A DNA stretch of 52,313 nucleotides from Polyangiaceae bacterium (lineage in GTDB: Bacteria > Myxococcota_A > Polyangia > Polyangiales > Polyangiaceae), in contig JADLFU010000150.1 of the NCBI GenBank assembly GCA_020849655.1, positions 1 to 52,313 on the forward strand, in the 5' to 3' direction. Numbering within the stretch: the first letter of the stretch is position 1; every line of letters begins with the position of its first letter. The notes under the pieces were generated by a model that was not told where the DNA came from, ran no database searches, and worked only from the letters and a program-made list of their open reading frames with translations. A program made the translations under genes and the position numbers. Shown piece by piece: positions 39,125 to 47,606 of this stretch.

Positions 39125-39928
39125 ATGCTCGCTCACCGCTTCGTCCCGGGGAAATCCAGGCTCGCTCGCCTCGATCCGGCCGACACCGGGCCGTTCTCGG
39201 GTCGCGACGATCCGCGCGTGAAGCGCCGGCTCGAGCGCGCGATCGAGACGATGGTCGAGCTGCAGCAGCGGCTCGTCGGCGAGGCCCGCCACCGGCTGCT
39301 GATCGTGCTGCAGGCGATGGACACGGGCGGCAAGGACGGCGTCATCCGGCGCGTGATCGGCCCGCTCGACTCGCGGGGGTGCCGCGTCGAGAGCTTCAAG
39401 GCGCCGAACGACGACGAGCGGTCGCGCGACTACCTCTGGCGCGTGCACCAGCGCGTGCCCAAGAGCGGCGAGATCGTCGTGTTCAACCGCTCGCACTACG
39501 AGGACGTGCTCGTCGCCCGCGTGCTCGGCCTCGCGCCGCCCGCGGCGTGGAAGCGCCGCTTCGAGCACATCGCCGCGTTCGAGCAGATGCTGCACGACGA
39601 GGGCACGACGCTCGTGAAGATCTTCCTCCACATCTCGAAGGACGAGCAGAAGGAGCGGCTCGAGGCGCGCCTCCGCGATCCGGCGAAGCGCTGGAAGTTC
39701 GACGAGGCCGACCTCGAGATGCGCGCGCGATGGAGCGACTTTCAGGCGGCCTACGAGGACGTGCTCCAGAAGACCTCGCGGCCCGACGCGCCGTGGTTCG
39801 TCGTGCCCGCCGACAGGAAGTGGTTCCGCGACCTCGCGGTGGCCGAGCTCATCGCGGGCACGATGAAGCGGCTCGATCCGCGCTATCCCGAGCCGCGGCT
39901 CGACCTCACGCGCGTCCGCGTGCGGTGA
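39125..39928 (+). CDS. PPK2-family polyphosphate kinase
   Basis: A 267-residue PPK2 enzyme that moves phosphate between polyphosphate and nucleotides. Walker A is MDTGGKDG (about 65-72); the Walker B-like segment is FNRSHYEDVLVARVLG; a lid with basic residues follows (RWKFDEADLEMRARW). The size is that of single-domain class III or class I PPK2; the direction and the nucleotide preferred cannot be told. The ribosome-binding site (CGGAGG) overlaps the lipA stop, so the two are probably co-transcribed. Confidence 0.92.
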   Translation: MLAHRFVPGKSRLARLDPADTGPFSGRDDPRVKRRLERAIETMVELQQRLVGEARHRLLIVLQAMDTGGKDGVIRRVIGPLDSRGCRVESFKAPNDDERSRDYLWRVHQRVPKSGEIVVFNRSHYEDVLVARVLGLAPPAAWKRRFEHIAAFEQMLHDEGTTLVKIFLHISKDEQKERLEARLRDPAKRWKFDEADLEMRARWSDFQAAYEDVLQKTSRPDAPWFVVPADRKWFRDLAVAELIAGTMKRLDPRYPEPRLDLTRVRVR

Positions 39929-39982
39929 CGTCGGCGCGCGCTCGATCGATGCCCCAGGCCTCGCGCGCCCGCCTTCGTGACG

Positions 39983-40618
39983 TCAGCGGAGCCCGAGGAG
40001 GCGCGCCGCGACGGCGAGGTCCGCGACCGCGTCGTCGGCGATCGTCGCGAGGCGTGCGGCCTCGGGCCCGACGGCGATGACGCGGGCCCCCGCGGCGCGC
40101 CCCGCCTCGCAGCCGGCGCGCGAGTCCTCGAGCACGACGCACCGATCGATCGGGACGCCGAGCCGCGCCGCGCAGAGCAGGAAGATGTCGGGCGCGGGCT
40201 TCTTGTGCGCGACGTCGCTGCCCGTCACGACGGCGTCGAACCGCTCGAGCCACCCGCGCGGTCCGAGCGCCGCCTCGACGAGCGGCCGCGCCGTCGACGA
40301 GCCGAGCGCGATCTTCGCGCGGGCCTTCGCCGCCTCGACGATCTCGGCTGCGTGCGGGCATGGCGGCGCCTCGTGCGCGCGCTCGCGGAACCGCTCGTCG
40401 ATCTCCTCGACGAGCGCGCGGTGCTCCCCCGCGAACCCGTAGCGCTCGACGAGGTACGTGACGCACCGGTCGATCCCGCGGCCGAGGCACGCGGCGGCGT
40501 CCTCGTCGGAGTAGCGGCCCCCGCGCGCGGCGCAGAACGCGTCGAGCACCTCGGCCCACAGAGGCTCGCTGTCGAGCAGGAGCCCGTCCATGTCGAACAG
40601 CACCGCGGCCGGCGTCAT
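39983..40618 (-). CDS. HAD-superfamily hydrolase (phosphoglucomutase/phosphatase type)
   Basis: A 211-residue HAD enzyme. Motif I is LFDMDGLLLDSEP with nucleophile Asp9 and Asp11; motif II is IALGSSTARP; Lys is in HKKPAPDIFLLCA; motif IV is VVLEDSRAG. The cap is the four-helix C1 type seen in beta-phosphoglucomutase and 2-deoxyglucose-6-phosphatase. Substrate is unknown. ATG at 40618 gives the usual N-terminus (MTPAAVLFDMDG). It converges on the PPK2 gene and is divergent from the Ser/Thr kinase. Confidence 0.92.
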   Translation of the reverse strand: MTPAAVLFDMDGLLLDSEPLWAEVLDAFCAARGGRYSDEDAAACLGRGIDRCVTYLVERYGFAGEHRALVEEIDERFRERAHEAPPCPHAAEIVEAAKARAKIALGSSTARPLVEAALGPRGWLERFDAVVTGSDVAHKKPAPDIFLLCAARLGVPIDRCVVLEDSRAGCEAGRAAGARVIAVGPEAARLATIADDAVADLAVAARLLGLR

Positions 40619-40718
40619 CGGGCGCGCCGGTACCACGCCGCCTCGACGGCGAGAAACGCCCCGCGCGTGCACGCCGAGCTTGGCCCTCCCCCCTGGTTCG
40701 GAGTACTCCCGTTCGGCC

Positions 40719-41903
40719 GTGCCGCCCTCGATCCCCCAGCTGCCCGACGCGATCGGTCGCTACGAGGTCGTCCGCGTGCTCGGGCAGGGCGCGATGGGCC
40801 GGGTGCTGCTCGCCCGCGATCCGGTGCTCAACCGCGACGTCGCGATCAAGATCCTGCGCGACGATCTCGGGCTGCCCCCGGAGGTGCAGGCGGGGCTCAC
40901 CGTGCGGATGCGGCACGAGGCGCAGGCGGCGGCGCGCGTCTCGCACCCGAACATCGTCACGCTGCACGACATGGGCGAGGACGACCGCGTCGGCATCTAC
41001 CTCGTGTTCGAGTACGTGCAGGGGCAGAACCTCAAGGAGCGCCTGAAGCTCGACCGGCTCCCGCCCGCACAGGTGGCGCGGCTCGCGAAGGAGCTCGGCG
41101 CGGCGCTGTCGATCGCGCACCTCGCGGGCGTCCTGCACCGCGACGTGAAGCCCGAGAACGTCATCCTCTCGGCGACCGGCGCGAAGATCGCGGACTTCGG
41201 CATCGCGCGCGTGCCCGACTCGACCCTGACGCGCACGGGCTCGCTCATCGGCACGCCCGCGTACTGCGCCCCCGAGGCGCTCGCGGCCGGATCGTTCTCG
41301 CCCGAGAGCGACCAGTTCTCCTTCGCGGCGACGCTGTACGAGGCCGCGAGCGGCGAGCGGGCGTTCCCCGGGGACGACGCGCTCGGCGTGGCGACGAAGA
41401 TCCAGACCGACGAGCCCCGGCCCATCGCGCGCAAGATCAACCTGCCCGACGAGCTCGACGACGTGCTCTCGCGCGCGATGCACAAGTCACCGTCGGCGCG
41501 GTACGCGTCGTGCGCCGAGCTCGGCGAGGTGGTGGCGGCGTGCCTCGAGCGCGCGCACCCGCCCGCGTCCCGCGCGAGCCGGTCCGCGGTGCCCGCGACC
41601 GCGTCGCCTGAGGCTGGTCCGCGCCCGTCCACCGTCGCCGTCGGCGCCGTCACGATCGCCGTCGTGAGCGCGCTCGTCGGCTACGCGGCCTCCACTGGCC
41701 TGCCGTTCTTCGGCGCGCCGAGGCCCGCCGCGACGCCCTCCGTGTCCGCGCAGTCTGCGCCCTCGGCGGAGCCCTCCGCGGCGAAGACCTCGGCGCCGCA
41801 CCCGCCGCGCGTTCGTCCGCTCCCGCCGCCGCGCGACGCGGGCGCGGACGACGCCGCCCACGCGCGTCCGCTCCCGCCTCCGCTGCCGTCGTCGTCGCAC
41901 TAG
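40719..41903 (+). CDS. Transmembrane Ser/Thr protein kinase (Hanks type)
   Basis: A 394-residue kinase. The domain (about 13-280) has G-loop GQGAMGRVLLA, Lys44 in VAIKIL, HRDVKPENV with catalytic Asp142, DFGIARV with Asp159, and an APE-like motif CAPEALA. A single transmembrane helix follows at about 305-326 (TVAVGAVTIAVVSALVGYA). The outer part is a Pro/Ala/Ser-rich tail of about 65 residues without a folded sensor. It starts with GTG; upstream frame sequence is Pro/Arg-rich and unlikely to be coding. Likely role: phosphosignalling in the inner membrane; targets are unknown. Confidence 0.9.
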   Translation: MPPSIPQLPDAIGRYEVVRVLGQGAMGRVLLARDPVLNRDVAIKILRDDLGLPPEVQAGLTVRMRHEAQAAARVSHPNIVTLHDMGEDDRVGIYLVFEYVQGQNLKERLKLDRLPPAQVARLAKELGAALSIAHLAGVLHRDVKPENVILSATGAKIADFGIARVPDSTLTRTGSLIGTPAYCAPEALAAGSFSPESDQFSFAATLYEAASGERAFPGDDALGVATKIQTDEPRPIARKINLPDELDDVLSRAMHKSPSARYASCAELGEVVAACLERAHPPASRASRSAVPATASPEAGPRPSTVAVGAVTIAVVSALVGYAASTGLPFFGAPRPAATPSVSAQSAPSAEPSAAKTSAPHPPRVRPLPPPRDAGADDAAHARPLPPPLPSSSH

Positions 41904-42074
41904 CACTAGCCAGAAAACTGCAGTGACGCGGCACGAGAAGCGTCGCCGGGGTCACGCAAGTCTCTTGACCATCGCGCGGGGTTCCGCCAGAAGTCGCGTT
42001 GATCTCGGAGCCAAACGCCGACCAACCTGGCACACGCGCGTGAGAGGGGCTTCGCTTCTATCAGGGAGAACATC

Positions 42075-42662
42075 ATGAAGAACGTCTCGAAGTGGTTCGT
42101 CGGTCTCGGTTTCGTGTCCATCAGCATGCTCGTCGCTTGCTCCAGCTCCTCGAGCGGTGGCAGCGGCGGCCCGACCCTGGCCGGCGGCGCCGCGGGGTCC
42201 AGCGCTGGCGGCTCGTCCGCCGGTGGCTCGTCCGCCGGCGGCTCGTCCGCTGGCGGCTCGTCCGCTGGCGGCTCGTCCGCCGGTGGCTCGTCGGCTGGTG
42301 GCTCGTCCGCGGGTGGCTCGTCCGCCGGCGGCTCGTCCGCGGGTGGCTCGTCCGCGGGTGGCTCGTCCGCGGGTGACTGCGCGTCGATGGCGTCGAACGA
42401 CTGCTTCCAGTGCTGCGACGACGGGCACAACAACGGCCTCACGCAGGCGCTCGTGATGGCGTGCGCGTGCAACGCGGGCGCCGACTGCAACAGCCAGTGC
42501 GCGGCGACCATCTGCGCGGGCCAGCAGCCGAGCCAGGACTGCGTCACGTGCCTGAACGGCCTCTCCGACTCGGCCGCGTGCATCAACAACATCAACACGG
42601 AGTGCAACAAGCTCCCGGACTGCAAGGCCGCCATCCCCTGCGTGCAGGGCTGCCCGCAGTGA
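42075..42662 (+). CDS. Lipoprotein with Gly-Ser repeat stalk and a 16-Cys domain (copy 1)
   Basis: A 195-residue lipoprotein: MKNVSKWFVGLGFVSISMLVAC gives lipidated Cys22. Then comes a GSSAG stalk (about residues 41-100) encoded by 12 copies of a 15-bp repeat. A 95-residue domain follows with 16 cysteines, including a CC pair (CFQCCDDG) and CxC (ACACNAG), and ends in IPCVQGC. Cysteine spacing after the first is the same as in the next gene (identical through CC-x15-C-x-C-x5-C-x3-C-x4-C-x8-C-x2-C-x9-C-x7-C-x5-C-x5-C-x3-C). I recognise no named family. A ribosome-binding site (AGGGAGA) precedes the ATG. Eight disulfides are possible; the protein likely sits on the cell envelope. Confidence 0.85.
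   Translation: MKNVSKWFVGLGFVSISMLVACSSSSSGGSGGPTLAGGAAGSSAGGSSAGGSSAGGSSAGGSSAGGSSAGGSSAGGSSAGGSSAGGSSAGGSSAGGSSAGDCASMASNDCFQCCDDGHNNGLTQALVMACACNAGADCNSQCAATICAGQQPSQDCVTCLNGLSDSAACINNINTECNKLPDCKAAIPCVQGCPQ
42195..42374 (+). repeat. Twelve copies of a 15-bp coding minisatellite
   Basis: Twelve consecutive 15-bp units, consensus GGCTCGTCCGCNGGN, encode GSSAG in the stalk of the 16-Cys lipoprotein. The first unit is divergent (GGGTCCAGCGCTGGC). The remaining eleven differ mostly at the wobble base of two codons. Unit length keeps the frame, so copy number could vary by slippage. Confidence 0.9.
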
Positions 42663-42689
42663 AGTTACGACGAGCCCTCGTCGTCCCTC

Positions 42690-42718
42690 GCGGGCGCCGG
42701 CGTCGCGTCGGCGCCCGC
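42690..42718 (+). terminator. Intrinsic terminator between the two 16-Cys genes
   Basis: GCGGGCGCCG - nine-base loop - CGGCGCCCGC forms a perfect ten-base-pair stem, followed by TTCGGTTTGT. It lies 28 bases after the first lipoprotein stop, so the two paralogues are probably transcribed separately. Confidence 0.7.
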
Positions 42719-42759
42719 TTCGGTTTGTGTCCCCCCATCCGCACCCTGGAGCCCACCCC

Positions 42760-43362
42760 ATGAAGCCCCGTTCGATCCTGACAATCTCCGCGATGTCGGC
42801 GCTCCCCCTCGCCGCGTGCGGCGGCCTGTCGTCGGCCGATCAGCTGTTCGAAGGTCGCGCGAGCGCCGGAGCGTCGGGGGCAGCGGGCAAGGCGGGCGCG
42901 GGCGCGGGCGCATCCGGCGCCAGCGGATCGTCCGGCGCGACCCAGGCCGGGGGCGCGGGGCTGGCGGGCGCGAGCGCGGCAGGTGCACCCAGCGCGTCCG
43001 GCGGGGCCGGCGGCTCCGCTGGCGGAGGCGGTGGCCAGGGCTTCGGCGGGAAGCCCGGCAAGGGAGGCGCGCCCGGCGTCGACTGCTCCGAGCTCGGGAG
43101 CAAGTGTCAACAGTGCTGTGACGACCAGACCGACGGGGTCGTCACGCAGGCGTTCGTCATCGCGTGCGGCTGCGCGAAGGGCGCCCAGTGCGAGAAGGCG
43201 TGCGGCTCGAACCTGTGCACTGGCAAGCAGCCGTCGATGCAGTGCGCGGGGTGCCTCAACGGCGTCGACGACGACGCGCCGTGCGTCGAGGGGTTCCAGA
43301 AGGCGTGCCAGGAAGACCCGAAGTGCGCGGCGGCGATCCCGTGCTTCGAGGGCTGCCAGTAG
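42760..43362 (+). CDS. Lipoprotein with Gly/Ala stalk and a 16-Cys domain (copy 2)
   Basis: A 200-residue lipoprotein paralogous to its upstream neighbour. The signal is MKPRSILTISAMSALPLAAC (Cys20). The stalk is Gly/Ala/Ser-rich but not a regular repeat (about residues 38-107). The last 93 residues carry the same 16 cysteines (CQQCCDD, IACGCAKG, QCAGCLNG, IPCFEGC); only the first gap is one residue shorter. Shared sequence outside cysteines includes TQA-V-AC, QPS, CLNG and AAIPC. ATG at 42760 is chosen to give a whole signal peptide. A ribosome-binding site (TGGAG) lies 10 bases upstream. Function unknown. Confidence 0.85.
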   Translation: MKPRSILTISAMSALPLAACGGLSSADQLFEGRASAGASGAAGKAGAGAGASGASGSSGATQAGGAGLAGASAAGAPSASGGAGGSAGGGGGQGFGGKPGKGGAPGVDCSELGSKCQQCCDDQTDGVVTQAFVIACGCAKGAQCEKACGSNLCTGKQPSMQCAGCLNGVDDDAPCVEGFQKACQEDPKCAAAIPCFEGCQ

Positions 43363-43426
43363 CTCTGCCGCAGAGCGGCAATCGTACGGCTTGCGGCAGC
43401 GCGCGCCACGCGCGAGAACCCGCGCG

Positions 43427-44392
43427 ATGACGAACGTGCCCGAGCTCGCGGCGCTGTATCGCAAGATGCAGCTCATCCGTCGCGTCGAAGAGGAGGCCGC
43501 GCGCGCCTACGCGCAAGGCAAGATCGGCGGCTTTCTGCACCTCTACATAGGTCAGGAGGCGATCGCGGTCGGGGCGGACGCGGCGCTCCGGCCGACCGAC
43601 TACGCGCTGACGACCTACCGCGATCACGGCCTCGCGCTCGCGCGCGGGATGTCGGCGCGCGCGCTGATGGCCGAGCTCTTCGGCAAGGCGACCGGCGCGT
43701 GCCAGGGCCTCGGCGGCTCGATGCACGTCTTCGACGCCGAGCGCCGCATGCTCGGCGGGTACGGGATCGTCGGCGGCCACCTGCCGCTCGCGACGGGCAC
43801 CGCCTTCGCGAGCAAGTACCGCGGCGACGGCGGCGTCACGATCTGCTTCTTCGGCGAGGGCTCGGTGCCGATCGGCGAGTTCCACGAGGCGATGACGCTC
43901 GCGTCGCTGTGGAAGCTCCCGATCGTCTTCGTCTGCGAGAACAACGGCTACGCGATGGGCACGCCGATCGATCGCGTGCTGCCGGTGCACGAGGTCACCT
44001 CGCACGCCGTCAGCTACGGCATCCCGTCCGACAGGTTCGTCGTCGAGTGCGTGCGCGAGGTCGTCACGCGCATCGGCGCCGCGGTCGAGCGCGCGCGCAC
44101 CGAGAGCACGCCCACGCTCGTCGAGTGCCTGACGTACCGGTTCCGCGGCCACTCGATGAGCGATCCCGGCAAGTACCGCACGTCCGAGGAGGTCGAGGCG
44201 CACAAGCGCCGCGATCCGCTCGTGCGCGCGCGCGCCGAGCTGGTGGCCGAGCGCGGGGAGGCCGCGGCCGCGGCGATCGACGCCGAGATCGAGGCCGAGG
44301 TGGCCGACGCCGTCGCGTTCTCCGACACGTCGCCCGAGCCCACCGCCGACGTGCTCGAGCCCACGACCTACGCAGGACCCTTCGCGAGGTGA
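43427..44392 (+). CDS. pdhA: Pyruvate dehydrogenase E1 component, alpha subunit
   Basis: A 321-residue thiamine diphosphate-binding subunit that decarboxylates pyruvate together with the beta subunit. Visible: YIGQEAIAVG, TTYRDHGLALARG, the glycine motif GQGLGGSMHVFD-like (CQGLGGSMHVFD), GGYGIVGGHLPLATG, the ThDP/Mg motif GEGSVPIGEFHEAMTLASLW and ENNGYAMGT. The phosphorylation-loop-like RFRGHSMSDPGKYRT follows. Branched-chain 2-oxo acid or acetoin dehydrogenases share the fold, but the order alpha-beta-E2 and close spacing fit PDH. Its stop is just before the beta-subunit start. Confidence 0.92.
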   Translation: MTNVPELAALYRKMQLIRRVEEEAARAYAQGKIGGFLHLYIGQEAIAVGADAALRPTDYALTTYRDHGLALARGMSARALMAELFGKATGACQGLGGSMHVFDAERRMLGGYGIVGGHLPLATGTAFASKYRGDGGVTICFFGEGSVPIGEFHEAMTLASLWKLPIVFVCENNGYAMGTPIDRVLPVHEVTSHAVSYGIPSDRFVVECVREVVTRIGAAVERARTESTPTLVECLTYRFRGHSMSDPGKYRTSEEVEAHKRRDPLVRARAELVAERGEAAAAAIDAEIEAEVADAVAFSDTSPEPTADVLEPTTYAGPFAR

Positions 44393-44397
44393 TGCAG

Positions 44398-45381
44398 ATG
44401 ACGACGATGCGCTTGCGTGAGGCCCTGCGGGCCGCGATGGTCGAGGAGATGGAGCGCGATCCCGAGGTGTTCCTCCTCGGCGAGGAGGTCGGCCACTACC
44501 AGGGCGCCTACAAGGTCACCGAGGGCATGCTCGCGAGGTTCGGCGCGCGCCGCGTGATCGACACGCCGATCGCCGAGAGCGGGTTCGCCGGGCTGGCGAT
44601 CGGCGCCGCGATGGTGGGCATGCGCCCCATCGTCGAGTTCATGACGTGGAACTTCTCGGCCGTCGCGTTCGACCAGATCATCAACAACGCGGCGAAGCTC
44701 CGGCAGATGTCGGGCGGGCAGCTGAAGGTGCCGATCGTGTTCCGCGCGCCGAACGGCTCGGCGCGCCAGGTGGGCTCGCAGCACTCGCACGCGATGGAGC
44801 ACTTCTACGCGCACGTGCCGGGGCTGAAATGCATCGCGCCCGCCACGCCCGCCGACGCCTACGGGATGCTGAAGACCGCCATCCGCGACGACGATCCCGT
44901 GCTCCTGTTCGAGAGCGAGACCCTGTACTCGCTGTCGGGCGACGTGCCCGACGATCCGTCCTTCACCGTCCCGTTCGGCGTCGCGCGCGTCGCGCGAGAG
45001 GGGAAGGACGTGTCGCTCATCTCGTACTCGCGCGCGGTGCACACGTGCCTCGAGGCCGCCGAGCAGCTCGCGAAGGCAGGCGTCGACGCGGAGGTGATCG
45101 ATCTGCGCAGCCTGCGCCCGCTCGACGAGGCCGCGCTCGTCGCCGCCGTGTCGAAGACCCACCGCGCGGTCGTCGTGCACGAGGGCTGGCCGTACGGCGG
45201 CGTCGGCGCGGAGCTGGTCGACCGCGTGCAGCGCCTGGCGTTCGATCAGCTCGACGCGCCCGTCCTGCGCGTGTGCTTCCTCGACGTCCCGATGCCCTAC
45301 AACGCCGCGCTCGAGCGGCTGGTGATCCCGCAGGTGGATCGCGTGATCGAGGCCGTGAAGTCCGTGACCTACGCGAGGTGA
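44398..45381 (+). CDS. pdhB: Pyruvate dehydrogenase E1 component, beta subunit
   Basis: A 327-residue beta subunit of the heterotetrameric E1. N-terminal MRLREALRAAMVEEMERDP and FLLGEEVGHYQGAYKVTEGM are typical, as are DTPIAESGFAGLAIGAAM and the C-terminal half with ISYSRAVHTCLEAAEQL, EVIDLRSLRPLD and HEGWPYGGVGAE. ATG 44398 is preferred over ATG 44392 because the GAGG ribosome-binding site is then eight bases away; the nearer one would leave only two. Confidence 0.93.
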   Translation: MTTMRLREALRAAMVEEMERDPEVFLLGEEVGHYQGAYKVTEGMLARFGARRVIDTPIAESGFAGLAIGAAMVGMRPIVEFMTWNFSAVAFDQIINNAAKLRQMSGGQLKVPIVFRAPNGSARQVGSQHSHAMEHFYAHVPGLKCIAPATPADAYGMLKTAIRDDDPVLLFESETLYSLSGDVPDDPSFTVPFGVARVAREGKDVSLISYSRAVHTCLEAAEQLAKAGVDAEVIDLRSLRPLDEAALVAAVSKTHRAVVVHEGWPYGGVGAELVDRVQRLAFDQLDAPVLRVCFLDVPMPYNAALERLVIPQVDRVIEAVKSVTYAR

Positions 45382-45384
45382 GAG

Positions 45385-46617
45385 ATGGCGAAGCTGCTCG
45401 ACATGCCCAAGCTGTCCCCGACGATGGAAGAAGGCCAGATCGCCGCGTGGCACAAGAAGGTCGGCGACGCGGTGGAGGTCGACGATCTGCTCGCCGAGGT
45501 CGAGACCGACAAGGCGACGATGGAGTTCCGCGCGTTCGACAGGGGCACGCTGCTCGCGATCCTCGCGCCCGCGGGCTCTGTCGTGAAGCTCGGCCAGGGC
45601 GTCGCGATCGTCGGCGCGCCGGGCGAGGACGTCTCCGCGGTCGCCGCTCCTGCCGTGCACGCGGCCGCGCCTGCCGCGACGCCCGCCGCTGCGCCTGCCG
45701 CGACGCCTGCCGCTGCGCCTGTCGCGACGGCGCCCTCGCCTCTGCCCGCCGCGACGCCGGGGCGCGTGCGCGCGTCACCGTACGTCCGCTTGCTGGCGCG
45801 AGAGCGGGGGCTCGATCTGTCGCGCGTGACCGGCACCGGGCCGAGCGGTCGCATCGTCGCCAGGGATCTCGCCGCGGCGCCCGCGCCCGTCGTGGCCGCG
45901 CCCGCTGCCGGCGGGCGGCGCGTCCCGCTGTCGATGATGCGCAAGGCCATCGCGCGGCGGCTCACGGAGTCGAAGCAGACGGTGCCGCACTTCTACCTGA
46001 AGATCGACGTCGACGCGGGGCCGCTCGCCGCGCTCCGCGCGCAGCTCGTGGCCGATCTCGCGGCGGCGGCGCCGAAGGGCGAGGAGCCCGAGAAGCTCTC
46101 GGTGAACGATCTGATCCTGCGCGCGGTCGCGCTCGCGCTCGCGCGCGTCCCCGAGTGCAACGCGCGGTTCGACGGTGACAGCGTCACGTACTTCGACTCG
46201 GTCGATCTGTCGGTCGCGGTCGCCGTCGCCGACGGCCTCGTCACGCCGGTGGTGCGCGGCGCCGACCAGAAGGGCGTGCTCGCGATCGCGCGCGAGGTGC
46301 GCTCGCTCGCCGCGCTCGCCCGCGCGAAGAAGCTCTCGCCCGAGCAAATGAGCGGCGGCACGTTCTCGGTGTCGAACCTCGGCATGTACGGCGTCGACGA
46401 GTTCGCGGCGGTGATCAACCCGCCGGAGGGCGCCATCCTCGCCGTCGGGCGCGTGCGCGACGAGCCCGTCGTCCGCGACGGCCTGGTCGTCGCCGGCAAG
46501 CGCCTCGCGATGACGCTCTCGTGCGATCACCGCGTGATCGACGGGGCGGTGGGCGCGGCCTTCCTCGCGGAGCTGCGGGCGGTCGTGGAGCACCCGACGC
46601 GCATCCTCCTCTCGTGA
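45385..46617 (+). CDS. pdhC: Pyruvate dehydrogenase E2, dihydrolipoamide acetyltransferase
   Basis: A 410-residue E2. One lipoyl domain (1-80) has the lipoylation site Lys43 in ETDKATMEF. A flexible Ala/Pro linker (about 90-125) precedes the E1/E3-binding domain (RASPYVRLLARERGLDLSRV, GTGPSGRI). The catalytic domain from about 180 ends with His382 and Asp386 in SCDHRVIDGAVG. E2 transfers acetyl to CoA; its lipoate depends on LipA, also encoded in this window. No E3 gene follows; the next gene overlaps its stop. Confidence 0.94.
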   Translation: MAKLLDMPKLSPTMEEGQIAAWHKKVGDAVEVDDLLAEVETDKATMEFRAFDRGTLLAILAPAGSVVKLGQGVAIVGAPGEDVSAVAAPAVHAAAPAATPAAAPAATPAAAPVATAPSPLPAATPGRVRASPYVRLLARERGLDLSRVTGTGPSGRIVARDLAAAPAPVVAAPAAGGRRVPLSMMRKAIARRLTESKQTVPHFYLKIDVDAGPLAALRAQLVADLAAAAPKGEEPEKLSVNDLILRAVALALARVPECNARFDGDSVTYFDSVDLSVAVAVADGLVTPVVRGADQKGVLAIAREVRSLAALARAKKLSPEQMSGGTFSVSNLGMYGVDEFAAVINPPEGAILAVGRVRDEPVVRDGLVVAGKRLAMTLSCDHRVIDGAVGAAFLAELRAVVEHPTRILLS

Positions 46618-47606
46618 CCCGCTGGCGCGCGCTCGCCGCGGCGGCCTGGGCGTCGATCGCCGCGCAGCCCGCGCTCGCGGAGGCGCCCGCGCCGAGAGCA
46701 CCACGAGAGGTCGAGGCGCGCAACTCGGACGGCGTCGTCGCGCTGACGCCAGCGCCCCCTTCGCGCGTGCGCGTCGCGGGCGGCACGTTCTTCATGGGCT
46801 CGATGCCGGGCGCGTCCACGCGGGCGCTCGAGCTCTGCGCGCGCGAGGCGCCGGAGGCCGCGTGCGAGCTGCCGCTCCTGTTCGAGCGCGCCGTCATCGG
46901 GGAGTGGAGGACGCTCGCCGCGCTCGTCGACACAGAGTCGGCGCGCCACGCGGTGACGCTCTCGGCGTACTGGATCGACGCCCGCGAGGTGACCGTCGGC
47001 GAGTACGCTCGGTGCGTCGAGGCGGGCGCGTGCGCGGCGGCTCCGCTGCGGCAGGGGGGCGGGGCGCGCTTCCGCTCGCGGCCGGATCTGCCCGCGTCGT
47101 TCGTCACCTGGGACGACGCGCGCGCGTACTGTCGGTTCCGCGGCGCGCGCCTGCCGACCGAGGCCGAGTGGGAGCGCGCGGCGCGCGGCGCGTCGGGCCG
47201 GGAGTTCCCGTGGGGCGAGGTCTACAACCGCCACCTCGCCAACCACGGCACGTTCGAGCTCGCGCGCGTCCGCGGCCTCGAGCACCGCGTGGCCGATCTC
47301 GCCCTCGACGATCGCGACGGTGTGCTCGAGGTCGCGCCGGTCGGCAGCTTCCCCGATGGGCGCACGGGTGAGGGGGTCCACGATCTCGCCGGCAACGTCG
47401 CGGAGTGGGTCGAGGACGTCTTCTCTGCGGAGTTCGAGCCGGCGCCCGTGACGAACCCGCGCGGCCCCTCGAGCGGGGCGTGGCGCGTCGTGCGCGGCGG
47501 CAGCTTCCACCACCCGGCGCCCTACCTGAGAGGCGCGGCGCGCAGCTTCGCGCCTCCGGGCACGCGCCAGCCGTGGCTCGGGTTCCGCTGCGCCGAGAGC
47601 GCATGA
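46614..47606 (+). CDS. Exported formylglycine-generating-enzyme (SUMF1)-family protein
   Basis: A 330-residue protein with a signal peptide (TRWRALAAAAWASIAAQPALA) and an FGE-sulfatase domain: VRVAGGTFFMGS, ITV-like EVTVGEYARCVEAG, VTWDDARAYCRFRGARLPTE, EWERAARG, VHDLAGNVAEWVEDVF, VRGGSFHHPAPYLRGAAR and GFRCAES. True FGE oxidises a Cys in sulfatases using a copper-bound Cys pair. Those cysteines are not obvious here, so it may be one of many non-catalytic or ergothioneine-type relatives. The GTG start overlaps the E2 stop (GTGA), an odd coupling for an exported protein. Confidence 0.85.
   Translation: MTRWRALAAAAWASIAAQPALAEAPAPRAPREVEARNSDGVVALTPAPPSRVRVAGGTFFMGSMPGASTRALELCAREAPEAACELPLLFERAVIGEWRTLAALVDTESARHAVTLSAYWIDAREVTVGEYARCVEAGACAAAPLRQGGGARFRSRPDLPASFVTWDDARAYCRFRGARLPTEAEWERAARGASGREFPWGEVYNRHLANHGTFELARVRGLEHRVADLALDDRDGVLEVAPVGSFPDGRTGEGVHDLAGNVAEWVEDVFSAEFEPAPVTNPRGPSSGAWRVVRGGSFHHPAPYLRGAARSFAPPGTRQPWLGFRCAESA

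Noticed and set aside
42030-42062. TGGCAC element upstream of the first 16-Cys gene as a sigma-54 promoter
   Set aside because: The required GC-containing -12 element (TTGC) at the correct spacing is missing.
41906-42634. Antisense frame with PPADE repeats over the first 16-Cys lipoprotein
   Set aside because: The repeat is the reverse reading of the GSSAG minisatellite. The forward frame has a signal peptide, a ribosome-binding site and a paralogue, so the antisense frame is a shadow.
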